A stretch of 64,000 nt of DNA from Pragia fontium DSM 5563 = ATCC 49100 (GCF_900112475.1 NZ_FOLW01000007.1:62001-126000); one strand, 5' to 3'; positions 1-10,624 are shown, counted from the stretch's first letter. Notes: generated by a model not told the origin, from the letters alone. Numbers and translations are program-made.

Positions 1-688
1 TGTTCAAGCGCAAATTGCCATGGATACCGCAAAACTGAATCTGGGCTATGCCAAAATCAGTTCTCCCATTGATGGTGTGGTTGTGGCCATCCCTGTAGAG
101 GAAGGGCAGACCGTTAACGCCGTACAAAGCGCCCCCACCATCCTGAAAGTAGCCCAATTAGATACGATGACCATCAAGGCACAAATTTCTGAAGCAGATG
201 TGCCAAAAGTTAAAGTGGGTATGCCGGTCTATTTCACTATCTTGGGTGAGTCTGGTAAGCGCTATAACGCCAAACTACGAGCAATAGAGCCAGCTCCCGA
301 CTCCATTAATACCAGCGATAGTTCAACATCCGGTTCATCCAATACCACCACCAACGCTATCTATTATAATGGGCTGTTTGACGTAGAGAATCCTGATGGC
401 AAGCTGCGTATTTCTATGACCGCTCAAGTGTATATTATTCTGGATCAAGCGAAGGATGCCATCGTCATCCCTGCCACTGCGCTAAATCAGGTAGACCATG
501 ATGGCAACGCAACGATACAAGTGGTCGATGCGTCAGGAAAAATCTTACAGAAAAAAGTTAAAACCGGCATTAACAACAATGTCGATGTACAGATTATCTC
601 CGGCCTGAATGAAGGTGAAAACGTCATTATTAGCGAAGGTAGCTGGGGAGATTCAGCTCAATCCAAACATATGCAGATTGGGATGTAA
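1..688 (+). CDS. macA: MacA, periplasmic adaptor of macrolide efflux pump (3' part)
   Basis: The reading frame is open from the left edge (first full codon at base 2) to TAA at 686-688, giving about 228 residues, roughly the last 60 percent of a membrane-fusion protein (E. coli MacA is about 371). The start lies outside the window. Visible are the second half of the lipoyl-like hairpin domain ([14 protein letters not shown] near the beginning), a beta-barrel domain and a C-terminal membrane-proximal domain ending near [13 protein letters not shown]. The family links the inner-membrane ABC transporter MacB to TolC and helps export macrolides, heme-like molecules or enterotoxin. The stop is 4 nt before the macB start, so the two form an operon. 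The assignment rests on this pairing and the family pattern. Confidence 0.9.
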   Translation, partial: VQAQIAMDTAKLNLGYAKISSPIDGVVVAIPVEEGQTVNAVQSAPTILKVAQLDTMTIKAQISEADVPKVKVGMPVYFTILGESGKRYNAKLRAIEPAPDSINTSDSSTSGSSNTTTNAIYYNGLFDVENPDGKLRISMTAQVYIILDQAKDAIVIPATALNQVDHDGNATIQVVDASGKILQKKVKTGINNNVDVQIISGLNEGENVIISEGSWGDSAQSKHMQIGM

Positions 689-692
689 TCTA

Positions 693-2654
693 ATGCCTCA
701 ACCATTACTGCAGCTAGATAACATCACCCGACAGTTTCCTGCAGGTGAGCAAACCGTTACCGTTTTAAAAGATATTCATCTAACCATTCACTCCGGCGAA
801 ATGGTGGCTATCGTGGGTGCCTCCGGTTCGGGCAAATCAACGTTAATGAATATTCTTGGCTGTCTGGATAAACCCAGTAGCGGAACCTATCGCATCGCTG
901 GCCGAGCAACTAACCAACTGGCACCGGACGATCTCGCCGAACTACGTCGGGAACATTTTGGCTTTATCTTTCAGCGCTATCATTTACTCGGTGATTTAAC
1001 CGCGGCGAGTAATGTGGAAGTTCCCGCCATCTATGCTGGCACCGAACGTCAAAAACGCAAAGAACGCGCCATTGCCCTACTCACCAGACTTGGGTTGGAA
1101 GAGAGAACCAGCTATCGCCCAAGCCAACTATCCGGTGGCCAACAACAGCGGGTCAGTATCGCGCGGGCGTTAATGAACGGTGGTCAGATTATTTTGGCGG
1201 ATGAACCAACCGGCGCGCTGGATAAGCACAGCGGTCAGGAAGTGCTTAAAATCCTCAAAGACTTGCATCAACAAGGCCATACCGTGGTTATTGTTACCCA
1301 TGATATGCAAATCGCTGAACATGCTGAACGGATTATTGAAATCAGCGATGGCAGTATTATTGCTGACCGCGTTAATCACCAACAACAGAATGTCACTACA
1401 GCCAAACGTGATTCTTCCTCCCATTCGACTAAAACCAACAACGGCTGGCTGGCCCTACGCGATCGTTTTGTCGATGCCTTTAAAATGGCCTTATTGGCCA
1501 TGTTTTCCCAGCGCCTACGCACGTTTCTCACCATGCTGGGCATTATTATCGGTATTGCCTCCGTGGTTTCGGTGGTCGCCCTTGGCGAAGGTTCACGGCA
1601 GAAAATTCTGGCTGATATCAGTTCAATGGGCACCAGCACACTCGAGGTATTTCCCGGCAGTGATTTTGGCGATCAAAAAGCCGGTAGCATTCATACGCTC
1701 AGAGCCAGTGATGCCGATGCCCTCAGTCAACAAAGCTATGTGCACAGCGTGACGCCCAGCATATCTACTTCTACCATCTTTCGGGTTAATAACCAGTCTG
1801 TTAGCGGTACGGTGAACGGTGTAGGTCAACAGTTTTTCGATGTGCGCGGCTATAAAATGGAATTAGGTATGTCCTTCAACCAGAGCAGTGTCGATTCGCT
1901 GGCTCAGGATGTAGTGATTGATGCCAATACCAGAGAGAAACTGTTTGGCAAAAACAGTAATCCACTCGGTCAGGTTATTTTACTGGGTAACCTTCCGGCG
2001 CGAATTATTGGCGTAGCCAAAGAGCAGCAAGGTGGTTTCGGTAGCAGCGAAAGCCTGAACGTTTGGCTACCTTACACCACCGTCATGAATCGTATGCTAG
2101 GTCAATCTTATCTCAGAAGTATTACCGTGCGGATTAAAGATAATATTGATATGGATGTCGCCGAACAAGGCGTCACTAAGCTGTTAACCCAGCGCCATGG
2201 CACGCAAGACTTCTTTATTTTCAATACCGATAATATCCGTCAAACTATTGAAAAAACCACGGCCACCATGACTCTACTCGTTTCGATGATTGCGGTTATT
2301 TCTCTTATTGTTGGCGGTATCGGCGTGATGAATATCATGCTGGTATCAGTCACAGAACGGACTCGAGAAATTGGCGTTCGTATGGCGGTTGGAGCGCGAT
2401 CCAGCGACATCATGCAGCAGTTCTTAATCGAAGCTATATTGGTCTGTCTGCTTGGCGGTACATTGGGTGTTGGACTAGCGCTGGGGATTGGCGCTATTTT
2501 TGATAGTTTGGTCAGTAGCTTTTCGATGATTTATTCCATCACCTCGATTGTGGCCGCATTTATCTGCTCGACCTTAATCGGTGTGATATTTGGTTTCTTC
2601 CCGGCGCGTCGCGCGGCACAAATGGATCCCATACATGCGTTAGAGCGGGAATAA
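693..2654 (+). CDS. macB: MacB, macrolide export ABC transporter (ATPase-permease)
   Basis: 653 residues when started at ATG 693, which gives [15 protein letters not shown] as in other MacB proteins. The frame is open further upstream to 609, but that would overlap macA. The N-terminal ATPase shows Walker [10 protein letters not shown] (about residue 42), signature LSGGQQQR, Walker [12 protein letters not shown] and the H-loop VTHD. A linker follows, then a transmembrane segment (about 290-310), a large periplasmic domain (about 320-520) and three C-terminal transmembrane segments with the typical [18 protein letters not shown] motif. It works as a dimer with MacA and TolC. Length matches E. 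coli MacB (648). No strong terminator is visible before the convergent cysM at 2757. Confidence 0.95.
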   Translation: MPQPLLQLDNITRQFPAGEQTVTVLKDIHLTIHSGEMVAIVGASGSGKSTLMNILGCLDKPSSGTYRIAGRATNQLAPDDLAELRREHFGFIFQRYHLLGDLTAASNVEVPAIYAGTERQKRKERAIALLTRLGLEERTSYRPSQLSGGQQQRVSIARALMNGGQIILADEPTGALDKHSGQEVLKILKDLHQQGHTVVIVTHDMQIAEHAERIIEISDGSIIADRVNHQQQNVTTAKRDSSSHSTKTNNGWLALRDRFVDAFKMALLAMFSQRLRTFLTMLGIIIGIASVVSVVALGEGSRQKILADISSMGTSTLEVFPGSDFGDQKAGSIHTLRASDADALSQQSYVHSVTPSISTSTIFRVNNQSVSGTVNGVGQQFFDVRGYKMELGMSFNQSSVDSLAQDVVIDANTREKLFGKNSNPLGQVILLGNLPARIIGVAKEQQGGFGSSESLNVWLPYTTVMNRMLGQSYLRSITVRIKDNIDMDVAEQGVTKLLTQRHGTQDFFIFNTDNIRQTIEKTTATMTLLVSMIAVISLIVGGIGVMNIMLVSVTERTREIGVRMAVGARSSDIMQQFLIEAILVCLLGGTLGVGLALGIGAIFDSLVSSFSMIYSITSIVAAFICSTLIGVIFGFFPARRAAQMDPIHALERE

Positions 2655-2756
2655 ATCGAGAATGGTCGACCCGACGCCAGTTAGCGCCGGGAACTATTTC
2701 AGCCTGATTGCGCTCGGTGATTATGTTTTTCAATCAATGAATCAATCACCATCTCA

Positions 2757-3641
2757 TCAGCCATTAAAAACGCCGGTTGATAAATAGCGATCGCCTCGAT
2801 CGCAAATCACCGTAACAATTAACGCATTTTTATGCTGTGCAGCGATACGTAATGCCCCGGCAACCGCGCCACCAGAACTCACACCACAGAAGATACCTTC
2901 ACGGGTTGCCAGCTGTTTCATGGTCTGCTCTGCTTCTGCCTGAGTAATATCCAGTACCTGATCAACTAACTCGGGGCGAAAAATCCCCGGCAGATACCCC
3001 GGCGACCAGCGGCGAATACCTGGAATACTGCTTCCTTCCGCTGGCTGTAAGCCAATAACCTGAATGTGCTCATTTTGTGATTTTAGATAGCGACTAACGC
3101 CGGTAATCGTCCCGGTAGTGCCCATGCTAGAAACAAAGTGGCTGACCTTTCCGCTCGTCTGCTGCCAAATTTCCGGCCCCGTAGTGGTGAAATGAGCATA
3201 AGGATTATCATTGTTATTAAACTGATCCAGAATCGTTCCCTCTCCGGCATCGGCCATTTGCTGAGCTAAATCCCGAGCCCCTTCCATCCCTTGCTCTCGG
3301 CTAACCAGCACCAACTCTGCGCCATAAGCGCGCATGGAGGCTTGTCGTTCAAGACTCATGTTTTCCGGCATAATCAGCCGTAAAGCATACCCCTTTAGCG
3401 CAGCAATCATTGCCAACGCAATGCCGGTGTTACCGCTAGTTGCCTCTATCAGTCTATCTCCGGGGCGAATCTCACCGCGCAGTTCTGCATTTTGAATCAT
3501 TGCCAGCGCTGCACGATCTTTTACCGAACCCGCCGGATTATTTCCTTCCAACTTAACCCAAATGTCACTCTGCAAATCTTGCGTTAAACGCTGTAATTTC
3601 ACTAACGGGGTATTACCGATATAGTCTTCTAAAGTTGACAC
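2757..3641 (-). CDS. cysM: Cysteine synthase B (O-acetylserine sulfhydrylase B)
   Basis: 294 residues, PLP-dependent. It makes cysteine from O-acetylserine and sulfide and, in the B isozyme, can use thiosulfate to make S-sulfocysteine, which fits its place at the end of the thiosulfate uptake operon. The PLP lysine sits in NPAGSVKDRAA; the substrate loop EATSGNTG and the phosphate-binding SSMGTTGT motif are present. The start is GTG at 3641-3639, giving MSTLEDYIGNTPLVKL, which aligns with E. coli CysM at its first residue. The C-terminus ends at STGVFNG, about nine residues short of E. coli CysM (303). It lies 43 nt after cysA on the same strand. Confidence 0.94.
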   Translation of the reverse strand: MSTLEDYIGNTPLVKLQRLTQDLQSDIWVKLEGNNPAGSVKDRAALAMIQNAELRGEIRPGDRLIEATSGNTGIALAMIAALKGYALRLIMPENMSLERQASMRAYGAELVLVSREQGMEGARDLAQQMADAGEGTILDQFNNNDNPYAHFTTTGPEIWQQTSGKVSHFVSSMGTTGTITGVSRYLKSQNEHIQVIGLQPAEGSSIPGIRRWSPGYLPGIFRPELVDQVLDITQAEAEQTMKQLATREGIFCGVSSGGAVAGALRIAAQHKNALIVTVICDRGDRYLSTGVFNG

Positions 3642-3684
3642 AATGATTCCCTGACAAATACCAATAGTTATTCAGTTTAGTACC

Positions 3685-4779
3685 TTAGGCACTTTTAGCA
3701 TAAGGAAAAGTCTGCTGTAGCAAACGCTCCCCGGCATACAAACGAGCACGCTCACCACCGATAAAATAGTGTTCACCTTTCTTCGGCGGCATACCATGCT
3801 CATGGCTAAACGTGACGTTAAGTGGTTCACCTTGCCAACCCACCGGTTGTAACGTTAGTTGCCAATAATGCCCTTTAGGAATGCTATCGGCGACCACAAC
3901 CGGTAATACGCAATGTTGAGTCACACTAGTGCTGAGCTCCACTTCCCACGGACGCAGATAAAGCTCTACCACTCCCTGATCAAGTGGGGACACTTCTAAC
4001 GGCCAGTGATGCTGACCAATCAATAAGCGGTTGCCTTTAATCTCACCCTGAATTCGATTGACCTCACCCAGAAACTCCAACACAAAGCGACTCTCAGGCT
4101 CACGCATCACTTCATCCGGTGTACCAACCTGTTCAATATGTCCCTGACTCATCACCACTACCCGATCGGCAATTTCCATCGCTTCTTCTTGGTCGTGAGT
4201 CACAAACACGCTGGTAAATTTCAGTTCCTGATGTAACTGACGTAACCAACTACGTAATTCTTTACGTACCTGAGCATCCAACGCACCGAAGGGTTCATCC
4301 AGCAATAATATTTGGGGATCGACCGCTAACGCTCTGGCTAAGGCGACCCGTTGACGTTGACCACCGGATAGCTGAGATGGAAAACGATTACCAAGGTGTC
4401 CAAGCTGCACCATTTCCAGCAAATTATCGACTTTCTGCTTAATCGCGGCTGGCGTTGGACGTCGATGACCCGGTAATACGCTCAATCCAAAAGCGACATT
4501 GTCAAACACCGACATATGGCGGAATAAAGCGTAGTGCTGGAAAACAAAGCCAACCTGACGATCGCGAGCGTGAACTCGGCTGACGTCTTTACCATTAAAG
4601 CTCAGCTGGCCAGAATTTTGATACTCCAGCCCAGCAATAATTCTTAGCAACGTCGTTTTACCAGAGCCCGATGGGCCTAATAGCGCCAACATCTCGCCAG
4701 AATTGATATCCAGAGAGATATCCTGCAATACCTTAGTACGGTCAAAGTATTTATTAATGCCTTTAATCTCAATGCTCAT
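3685..4779 (-). CDS. cysA: Sulfate/thiosulfate import ATP-binding protein
   Basis: 364 residues. This is the cytoplasmic ATPase of the CysPTWA sulfate/thiosulfate importer. Walker [10 protein letters not shown] (about 35-43), signature LSGGQRQR, Walker [13 protein letters not shown] and the switch histidine in [14 protein letters not shown] are all present, followed by a C-terminal OB-like regulatory domain. It overlaps the end of cysW by 11 nt, so translation is probably coupled. Length and motif order are normal for the family (E. coli CysA 365). Confidence 0.96.
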   Translation of the reverse strand: MSIEIKGINKYFDRTKVLQDISLDINSGEMLALLGPSGSGKTTLLRIIAGLEYQNSGQLSFNGKDVSRVHARDRQVGFVFQHYALFRHMSVFDNVAFGLSVLPGHRRPTPAAIKQKVDNLLEMVQLGHLGNRFPSQLSGGQRQRVALARALAVDPQILLLDEPFGALDAQVRKELRSWLRQLHQELKFTSVFVTHDQEEAMEIADRVVVMSQGHIEQVGTPDEVMREPESRFVLEFLGEVNRIQGEIKGNRLLIGQHHWPLEVSPLDQGVVELYLRPWEVELSTSVTQHCVLPVVVADSIPKGHYWQLTLQPVGWQGEPLNVTFSHEHGMPPKKGEHYFIGGERARLYAGERLLQQTFPYAKSA

Positions 4780-5647
4780 GATTCATCTCCACAATATCGT
4801 TTTTCTTCTGACGAGCGATACGCCACTGAAGCGTACTTTTTAAAAACAGCGTCACAATCGCCATTAAGGTCAACAGTCCCGCGGCGGTAAAAGCGGCGGC
4901 AGTGTTATAATCCTGATGCAAGAGCTCAACCTGTAACGGCAAAGTATAGGTTTCACCACGTACAGAGCCCGAAACGACGGATACCGCCCCAAATTCACCA
5001 ATTGCTCGGGCGTTAGTCAGTACCACACCATACAACAGCGCCCAACGAATATTCGGTAGCGTTACCCGATAGAACATCTGCCAACCGGATGCCCCCAACA
5101 ATACTGCGGCCTCATCCTCCTGACTGCCTTGACTCATCATCACTGGCACCAGCTCACGGACTACAAATGGACAGGTAACAAAAATAGTCACCAGCGCCAT
5201 CCCCTGCCATGAGAACATCAGTTGAATATTATGGGATTCCAGCCAACCACCTACTACGCCGTTAGAACCGTATAACAGGAGATACAATAAACCAGCGACC
5301 ACTGGCGACACGGCAAAGGGAATATCAATGAGCGTTAACAGCAGTTGACGACCGCGAAACTGAAAACGTGTCACCAACCATGCCAGAAGCGTACCGAACA
5401 CCAGATTAATCGGCACGGTAATCAGCGCGATCAACACCGTTAACCACAAAGCATGCAACATATCCGGATCGATTAAGTTATTCCATAGCGCTGCAACACC
5501 GGCAGAAAAAGCGGTGATAAAAATCGCTATCATCGGTATCACCAACAGCAGTATAGAAATGGTGACGCCAACGATAATCAGCGCCCACTTTCCCCAGTTG
5601 ATCTGGCTTATTCCTGAATCTTGAGAATAAGAAAAATCCGTCATCAA
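4769..5647 (-). CDS. cysW: Sulfate/thiosulfate ABC transporter permease CysW
   Basis: 292 residues with about six transmembrane segments. The EAA coupling loop reads [22 protein letters not shown] (about 178-199), the contact point with CysA. Residues before the first membrane segment are polar and cytoplasmic. It overlaps cysT by 4 nt (ATGA) and cysA by 11 nt in a cysP-T-W-A-M row. With CysT it forms the heterodimeric inner-membrane channel for sulfate and thiosulfate. Confidence 0.95.
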   Translation of the reverse strand: MMTDFSYSQDSGISQINWGKWALIIVGVTISILLLVIPMIAIFITAFSAGVAALWNNLIDPDMLHALWLTVLIALITVPINLVFGTLLAWLVTRFQFRGRQLLLTLIDIPFAVSPVVAGLLYLLLYGSNGVVGGWLESHNIQLMFSWQGMALVTIFVTCPFVVRELVPVMMSQGSQEDEAAVLLGASGWQMFYRVTLPNIRWALLYGVVLTNARAIGEFGAVSVVSGSVRGETYTLPLQVELLHQDYNTAAAFTAAGLLTLMAIVTLFLKSTLQWRIARQKKNDIVEMNHEH

Positions 5648-6480
5648 TGGCCTCCAACACGTTTACCGTAGCGGCTTTGCAATACGTTAGCAAAAAACAG
5701 CAGAACCAGAGACGCCGCCAGAATCACTGAAGCAATCGCGCTGGCCGCCGCATAGTTAAACTCCTGCAAACGGATAAAAATCATCAGTGAAGTCACTTCA
5801 GTTTTCCAGGCCATGTTGCCAGCAATAAAAATCACTGCGCCAAACTCACCCAGACTGCGAGTAAACGACAAAACGGTACCGGTCATTAATGCTGGTGCCA
5901 CTTCAGGTAATACCACCCGACGAAAACTCTGCCAGCGGCTGGCGCCTAACGTTTCAGCCGCCTCTTCATATTCCGGCCCCAGTTCTTCCAATACTGGCTG
6001 TACCGTTCTAACCACAAAAGGAATACTGGTAAATGCCATGGCTAACGCGATGCCTAACCAAGTAAAAGAAACTTTAATGCCTAATTCCGCTAACCATGTA
6101 CCGTACCATCCGGTCGTAGAAAACAGACTGGCCAGCGTTAAACCCGCCACCGCCGTCGGCAATGCAAAAGGTAAATCCATCAACCCATCCAACAAGGTGC
6201 GCCCCGGGAAGCGATAACGAGTTAGAATCCAAGCCATTAGCATGCCAAATAGGGCATTGAAAATGCTGGCAACCGCCGCCGCCAACAAGGTCACTTTATA
6301 AGCGGCCACGACCTGTGGATGAGTCACTACCTGCCAGTACTCCTGCCAGCTCATATTTCCAAGCTGCATTACTAATGCACTTATGGGCAACAGAAGAATT
6401 AAGCAGGTAAACAACAGACTACTCCCTAAACTCAGGGAGAATCCGGGTAATACACGCTTAGCAGGTATCGATAGCAACAT
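5644..6480 (-). CDS. cysT: Sulfate/thiosulfate ABC transporter permease CysT (CysU)
   Basis: 278 residues with about six transmembrane helices. The coupling loop EYEEAAETLGASRWQSFRRVVLP (about 170-192) is typical, and LTRYRFPGRTLLDGLMDLPFALPTAVAGL is the conserved family region around residues 85-115. The ATG shares one base with the cysP stop codon (TAATG at 6480), indicating translational coupling. It partners with CysW. Confidence 0.95.
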   Translation of the reverse strand: MLLSIPAKRVLPGFSLSLGSSLLFTCLILLLPISALVMQLGNMSWQEYWQVVTHPQVVAAYKVTLLAAAVASIFNALFGMLMAWILTRYRFPGRTLLDGLMDLPFALPTAVAGLTLASLFSTTGWYGTWLAELGIKVSFTWLGIALAMAFTSIPFVVRTVQPVLEELGPEYEEAAETLGASRWQSFRRVVLPEVAPALMTGTVLSFTRSLGEFGAVIFIAGNMAWKTEVTSLMIFIRLQEFNYAAASAIASVILAASLVLLFFANVLQSRYGKRVGGH

Positions 6481-7487
6481 TAGTTTTTATGTCCCACAGC
6501 CAGTAACTGATCCAGAACACCGTCGGTACTAAAATGAACTTTCATTACTTGTTCCCAACTACCGAATTGGTCTTCAATTTTAAACAGCTTCACCTCAGGG
6601 AACTGGTTCTTCGCGGTCTTCATCGTTGCTTGGTCATAAACCCGATAGTTATAACGAGTAAAAACCTGCTGAGCTTGTGGGCTATATAAGAAATTCAGAT
6701 AGGCTTTAGCCTGCTTTTCAGTCCCATTACGCTGCGTGTTCTTGTCTACCCAGGCTACTGGGAATTCCGCCAAAATATCTACCGCCGGCACCACCACATC
6801 GTAGTTATCTGCGCCGTACTGTTTCTGAATATTATTCACTTCAGACTCAAAGCTAATCAGCACATCACCTAAACCACGTTCAACGAACGATGTCGTTGCC
6901 CCACGGCCACCCACATCGAATACCGCTACGTTTTTCAGAAAACGCGTCATCCATTCACGGGTTTTAGACTCATTTCCACCATCAGCAAGGTTGGTCGCTC
7001 CCCAAGCGGCTAAATAGGTATAACGACCATTGCCGGACGTTTTAGGATTGGGAAAGACCAGCTTTACATCATCACGTACCAGATCATCCCAGCCTTTAAT
7101 ATTTTTGGGATTACCTTTACGCACCAGAAAAGCCATCGTGGAGTAGTAAGGAGAACTATTATTTGGTAAACGAGCCTGCCAATCGGCAGGAATCAGATTC
7201 CCTTTGTCATGCAGGATCTGCACATCCGTCACCTGATTGTAGGTAACCACATCGGCCTTTAAACCTTGTAAAATAGCTAAAGCCTGTTTTGATGAACCGG
7301 CATGAGACTGCTTGATGGTCAAGTCCTCACCGCTTTGCTGCTTCCACTGTTGGACAAACAGCGGATTAATTTCAGCAAACAGTTCACGGGAAATGTCATA
7401 AGAACTGTTTAACAGTTCTGCGGCAGAAACCGAACCCGTAGCAACCAACGTTGCCAGAACCCAACCTTTTAGCCATACCTTTTTCAT
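6480..7487 (-). CDS. cysP: Thiosulfate/sulfate-binding periplasmic protein
   Basis: 335 residues. A clear signal peptide ([23 protein letters not shown]) is followed by the mature start [13 protein letters not shown], the usual beginning of this binding-protein family. The motif [25 protein letters not shown] and later [17 protein letters not shown] line the anion pocket. It delivers thiosulfate or sulfate to CysTW. A good Shine-Dalgarno (GGGAG) lies 7 nt upstream of the ATG. It is the first gene of the operon; CysB with acetylserine is the known activator in enterics. Confidence 0.94.
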   Translation of the reverse strand: MKKVWLKGWVLATLVATGSVSAAELLNSSYDISRELFAEINPLFVQQWKQQSGEDLTIKQSHAGSSKQALAILQGLKADVVTYNQVTDVQILHDKGNLIPADWQARLPNNSSPYYSTMAFLVRKGNPKNIKGWDDLVRDDVKLVFPNPKTSGNGRYTYLAAWGATNLADGGNESKTREWMTRFLKNVAVFDVGGRGATTSFVERGLGDVLISFESEVNNIQKQYGADNYDVVVPAVDILAEFPVAWVDKNTQRNGTEKQAKAYLNFLYSPQAQQVFTRYNYRVYDQATMKTAKNQFPEVKLFKIEDQFGSWEQVMKVHFSTDGVLDQLLAVGHKN

Positions 7488-7675
7488 TTCACACTCCCAC
7501 TTATCGTCGAAACAGCGTGATTAAACAACGCTCTGATAAGTCATAGTGTATGGTTAGATTTCAGTTATATATAACGTTTTCATATACCGTTTAGCACTGA
7601 TTTAGAGCTAAAAAGCATATGCTGAATTGAAGCGGGATCGGGGAAAGAATTAAGCGGGGTAACCGTCAGTAAAAG
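7488..7675 (-). promoter_or_regulatory. Upstream region of the cys operon (probable CysB-controlled promoter)
   Basis: This non-coding stretch precedes cysP. It is AT-rich, with TATATATAAC near 7565-7575 and possible -10-like hexamers around 7535-7550, but no convincing -35. That is common at CysB-activated promoters. The role is inferred from position; I could not define an operator. Confidence 0.4.
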
Positions 7676-7708
7676 ATAAAGCGACAGAATATCCATCTCG
7701 ATATTCTG
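7676..7708 (-). terminator. Possible yfeX terminator
   Basis: A perfect 9-bp stem (7685-7693 with 7700-7708, CAGAATATC/GATATTCTG) and 6-nt loop, 16 nt after the yfeX stop. On the minus strand it is followed by a T-rich but interrupted tract. The stem is AT-rich, so it is a weak candidate. Confidence 0.45.
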
Positions 7709-7724
7709 CCAGAATAACGAAAAA

Positions 7725-8636
7725 TTACAGTGAGAGGAGCTTATCCAGCGACGGTGCAAAATAGTAGCTGCCGGTAACTGGCTTACTGAATCTTAAGAGT
7801 TGGTCGGTTTTACCATCGGCTTCACCAAACATACTTAACAGTTGCTGCTCAATATTGTGTAAACGGGCACAGTAAGCGATAAAGAACAGGCCATGATCGC
7901 CGCTTGCGGTACCATACGGCAGGCTTTGACGGATAATTTTTAAACCAGCACCGTCTTCTTTCAGGTCTACTCGACCAAGGTGAGAGGTTGGTTGGCGTTT
8001 ATCCGAGGGTAGCTCCTCATTATCAACTTTGGTGCGGCCCATCGCATTTTCCTGCGCTTTAACCGGCATAGTGTTCCAAACGTCAAGATTATGCACATAG
8101 CGCTGAACCATCACATAACTGCCGCCGGCATCTTGACCGGTAGGAATAATTCCCACGCCAGGGCGAGCATCACCCGTCGGGTTTTCTGTTCCATCAACGA
8201 AACCACTCAGATCGCGTTCTTCCGTCCAACGGAAACCATGAGTCTCTTCATCAACGCTAATGGCATCACCGAATGCCTTCAACGCAGCCTGAGCCAGAGT
8301 AAAGTTAATATCGTGACGCTGGGAAAGAATATGGATCAACATATCGCGCTGTGTCGCCGGTGCCAAGCCATTGCCTAACGGTTTAAACGGCTTTAGCTCT
8401 TCAGCACCCTGACCAGCAGACAAGCTTTTCCATAGGTCAGAACCAAATGAAACCACCGCGCCTAATGCTGCTTCCGGGAATTTTTGTTGTAGGTCATTTA
8501 ACGCGCTAACGAATTGCTTACAACCGTTACGAATCTGTTCTAAATCACGCCCAGCTTTTGCTTCAATAACTTTTGCTTCGATAAATATGCCAAAACGACA
8601 GTGTTCCGGCAGAATTCCACTCTGTGCCTGAGCCAT
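7725..8636 (-). CDS. yfeX: YfeX, Dyp-type porphyrinogen/dye-decolorising peroxidase
   Basis: 303 residues (E. coli YfeX 299). The Dyp-type hallmark GFVDGTENP (about 165) holds the distal aspartate, and the C-terminal [16 protein letters not shown] closes the fold. The proximal heme histidine is expected in the region around [12 protein letters not shown] to DHGLFF. The family is a cytoplasmic heme enzyme that oxidises protoporphyrinogen and dyes; proposed iron release from heme is disputed. No signal peptide is present. The ATG at 8636 has SD GAGGACTG. It is the last gene of a ypeA-yfeY-yfeX row, as in E. coli. Confidence 0.94.
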   Translation of the reverse strand: MAQAQSGILPEHCRFGIFIEAKVIEAKAGRDLEQIRNGCKQFVSALNDLQQKFPEAALGAVVSFGSDLWKSLSAGQGAEELKPFKPLGNGLAPATQRDMLIHILSQRHDINFTLAQAALKAFGDAISVDEETHGFRWTEERDLSGFVDGTENPTGDARPGVGIIPTGQDAGGSYVMVQRYVHNLDVWNTMPVKAQENAMGRTKVDNEELPSDKRQPTSHLGRVDLKEDGAGLKIIRQSLPYGTASGDHGLFFIAYCARLHNIEQQLLSMFGEADGKTDQLLRFSKPVTGSYYFAPSLDKLLSL

Positions 8637-8655
8637 TATTCAGTCCTCATATCGG

Positions 8656-8686
8656 TGAAAAAGCGGCTCTATATTCAGAGCCGCTT
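8656..8686 (-). terminator. Intrinsic terminator between yfeY and yfeX
   Basis: A perfect 10-bp hairpin (8661-8670 with 8677-8686, AAGCGGCTCT/AGAGCCGCTT, 6-nt loop), followed on the minus strand by TTTTT. It sits only about 25 nt upstream of the yfeX start, so it either ends the yfeY transcript or lies inside the yfeX leader. Confidence 0.75.
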
Positions 8687-8768
8687 CAATAGAAATAATG
8701 AGACTATAATAACCAAATTAGAGTGTACTATCATGCGTTAACTCAAATCTGACTAAAGATTTAAGCGA

Positions 8769-9347
8769 TTATTTCGATTGCCAAATCATTTTGCTAATCG
8801 TCCAGTGTTGGAGTTTATCATCCGATGGCATGATCGTGACGGGTCCCATCCACTCACCGCTGAAGACATAAGTAATCAGGCGACTTTCTCGAGAACGACA
8901 GACTACTTTACCGCTATTATCATCAGATCCGACTTCACAAACACCAAACGCTTTTTCATATAAATCGCTAAACTCGGTTCCTACGTGGATACCGGTACTT
9001 GTTTGGATGCTCTTATCCATAACCTCAATACGATTAACCCGATTATTAGCGTTACCATGAAAAACTAACGCGACTTTATCACCGTCCATCGCTTCATAAT
9101 ATGAAACCATTTGGCCGCCGGACATTGACATCCCTTTACGCAGACGATAATCACCATCCAGGGTTTTATTCAAAATACGTTCATCCAGAGGCGTCGTAGC
9201 AGAGATACCGCTTAAACCGTTATTGCTCAGTTCCAGACTGCTACCAAACCAATTAGTTGGCGATAACTTAGACCAAGAAAAACTACTAATCGTTGAACAT
9301 CCACTCAGCAATAAAGGGGCCAACAATAAAACAACTCTTATATTCAT
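8769..9347 (-). CDS. yfeY: YfeY, RpoE-regulated lipoprotein
   Basis: 192 residues. The N-terminus MNIRVVLLLAPLLLSGCSTISSF is a lipoprotein signal with the lipobox LLSGC, so the protein should be anchored to a membrane on the periplasmic side. The sequence follows E. coli YfeY closely (STLSSFSW, SPTNWFGSS, DYRLRKGM, FSDLYEKAFG, SDDKLQHWTISKMIW). In E. coli the gene belongs to the sigma-E regulon; its function is unknown. SD AGGAT precedes the ATG. A strong terminator follows the gene. Confidence 0.9.
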   Translation of the reverse strand: MNIRVVLLLAPLLLSGCSTISSFSWSKLSPTNWFGSSLELSNNGLSGISATTPLDERILNKTLDGDYRLRKGMSMSGGQMVSYYEAMDGDKVALVFHGNANNRVNRIEVMDKSIQTSTGIHVGTEFSDLYEKAFGVCEVGSDDNSGKVVCRSRESRLITYVFSGEWMGPVTIMPSDDKLQHWTISKMIWQSK

Positions 9348-9389
9348 CTATCATCCTATCGGGTAAATGGAGCAACGGGGCTACGCAAC

Positions 9390-9815
9390 TTAATATTCCT
9401 GATCTTCTATCAGACGCTTACCGATGCAAACCGTATCCTGAATTTCATAACCCAACTTCTCATACATACCGATAACCGCCTCATTATCATCACGTACCAA
9501 AAGCTGTAACTTCGGGCAGCCACGAGCAATCAGTTTCTTCTCCAGCCGGCTAATAAGGGCGTTAGCGATCCCTCTACCGCGGTAATCAGGATGTACACCA
9601 AGGTAATACGCTGAGCCACGATGACCATCGTATCCGCCCATAATCGTACCAACTACCTCTCCTCCGACCTCGGCAACTAAAAACAGTTCAGGATTGTTAT
9701 ACTGTTTACGTTCAATATCTGTTTCAGGATCGTTCCACGGGCGCAGCAAATCACAACGTTCCCATAACGTTACAACATCTTCAAAGTCATCTTGTTTATA
9801 GATACGGATTTCCAT
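9390..9815 (-). CDS. ypeA: YpeA, GNAT-family acetyltransferase
   Basis: 141 residues from ATG 9815, matching the length and start ([11 protein letters not shown]) of E. coli YpeA. The frame is open to a GTG at 9824, but that GTG lies inside the Shine-Dalgarno-like GGTGA that serves the ATG. The acetyl-CoA loop reads [14 protein letters not shown] (about 73-86), and [15 protein letters not shown] is a family signature. The substrate is unknown. It lies just upstream of yfeY on the same strand. Confidence 0.92.
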   Translation of the reverse strand: MEIRIYKQDDFEDVVTLWERCDLLRPWNDPETDIERKQYNNPELFLVAEVGGEVVGTIMGGYDGHRGSAYYLGVHPDYRGRGIANALISRLEKKLIARGCPKLQLLVRDDNEAVIGMYEKLGYEIQDTVCIGKRLIEDQEY

Positions 9816-9976
9816 CATATTCACCGTTTAACCCTGCAATATTCCACGATTATGGTAAGTTTAGCGTTAAGTGCAATAGATAAGTAAATATTCCCATCAA
9901 GATAGGGTAAATTACCCCACAGAATTGGCACTAAAAATCGTATTTATTACTCCGCTATACAAATTAAGGATTGTTC
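9816..9976. promoter_or_regulatory. Divergent intergenic region between ypeA and yaiI
   Basis: 161 nt between two divergent genes, AT-rich, so it should carry both promoters. The SD of yaiI (AAGGA, 9966-9970) is evident. No other motif can be defended. Confidence 0.4.
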
Positions 9977-10432
9977 ATGCAAATCTGGGTCGATGCAGAT
10001 GCCTGCCCCAATGTGATTAAAGAGGTTCTATTCCGGGCGGCTGAGCGTACGCATATCACCGTCACATTGGTCGCCAACCAATATATCAAAACGCCACCAT
10101 CACCCTATATTCGCAGCTTGCAGGTACCTTCCGGCTTTGATGTGGCGGACAACGAAATCGTCAAGCGTACCGAGCCCGGCGATCTGGTGATCACTGCCGA
10201 CATTCCTCTGGCAGCAGAAGTACTGGAAAAAGGAGGAAACGCCATTAACCCTCGCGGAGAGCGTTACTCACCGGCGACCATTCGCGAACGACTCACCATG
10301 CGCGATTTTATGGATACCATGCGATCCAGCGGCATACAAACCGGCGGCCCAAACAGCATGACCCAACGTGACCGCCAACAGTTTGCTAATGAACTGGATA
10401 AATGGCTGCTTAGCGCGAAACAAGCCAAATAA
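9977..10432 (+). CDS. yaiI: YaiI, UPF0178/DUF188 family protein
   Basis: 151 residues. [14 protein letters not shown] at the N-terminus and [17 protein letters not shown] and NPRGERY are the conserved acidic and basic blocks of the UPF0178 family, a PIN-like fold of unproven function. ATG 9977 is chosen over TTG 9971 because AAGGA at 9966-9970 gives a 6-nt spacing only to the ATG, and the E. coli homologue starts at the same place. It is a monocistronic gene. Confidence 0.9.
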   Translation: MQIWVDADACPNVIKEVLFRAAERTHITVTLVANQYIKTPPSPYIRSLQVPSGFDVADNEIVKRTEPGDLVITADIPLAAEVLEKGGNAINPRGERYSPATIRERLTMRDFMDTMRSSGIQTGGPNSMTQRDRQQFANELDKWLLSAKQAK

Positions 10433-10460
10433 AAAAAGCCTGCAATATTCATTGCAGGCT
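10430..10460 (-). terminator. Intrinsic terminator, polarity fits the nap operon
   Basis: A perfect 10-bp stem (10437-10446 with 10451-10460, AGCCTGCAAT/ATTGCAGGCT) with a 4-nt loop. The T-tract (seven T on the minus strand, 10431-10437) is on the nap side, and the plus-strand tail is not T-rich. It therefore most likely ends the nap transcript 165 nt after napC. It overlaps the last base pairs of yaiI. Confidence 0.75.
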
Positions 10461-10511
10461 CAGATTGCTGACAAAGTGCTAATATACGTAATCGTCGTGA
10501 GAGACGGGCTA

Positions 10512-10590
10512 CGCTCGCTGAAGCTGAGTACTGATGCCCTTCCGGCCAAGCACAACACCTAATATCAGCACTATGCTCTTACGGCCGGAA
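10512..10590 (-). repeat. Dispersed intergenic repeat, copy 1 (nap 3' UTR)
   Basis: On the minus strand an 8-bp inverted repeat TTCCGGCC/GGCCGGAA (10583-10590 and 10540-10547, 35-nt loop) is followed by CATCAGTACTCA (10525-10536) and CGAGCG (10512-10517). The same architecture with the same spacings after the hairpin recurs at 61002-61078 on the plus strand. The two copies match at all 26 positions of the three conserved blocks. It belongs to no family I can name. Confidence 0.7.
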
Positions 10591-10624
10591 TATCCCCGAT
10601 GACTGATTTACCTTATCGGCAACA

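Noticed and set aside
1180-1752. 190-codon plus-strand open frame inside macB
   Set aside because: It lies in another frame of a well-conserved gene, has no SD and no family-like sequence.
2700-2756. Terminator between macB and cysM
   Set aside because: Only a 7-bp AT-rich inverted repeat with a 21-nt loop was found.
5813-6217. 134-codon plus-strand frame opposite cysT
   Set aside because: Antisense shadow of a conserved permease gene with low-complexity translation.
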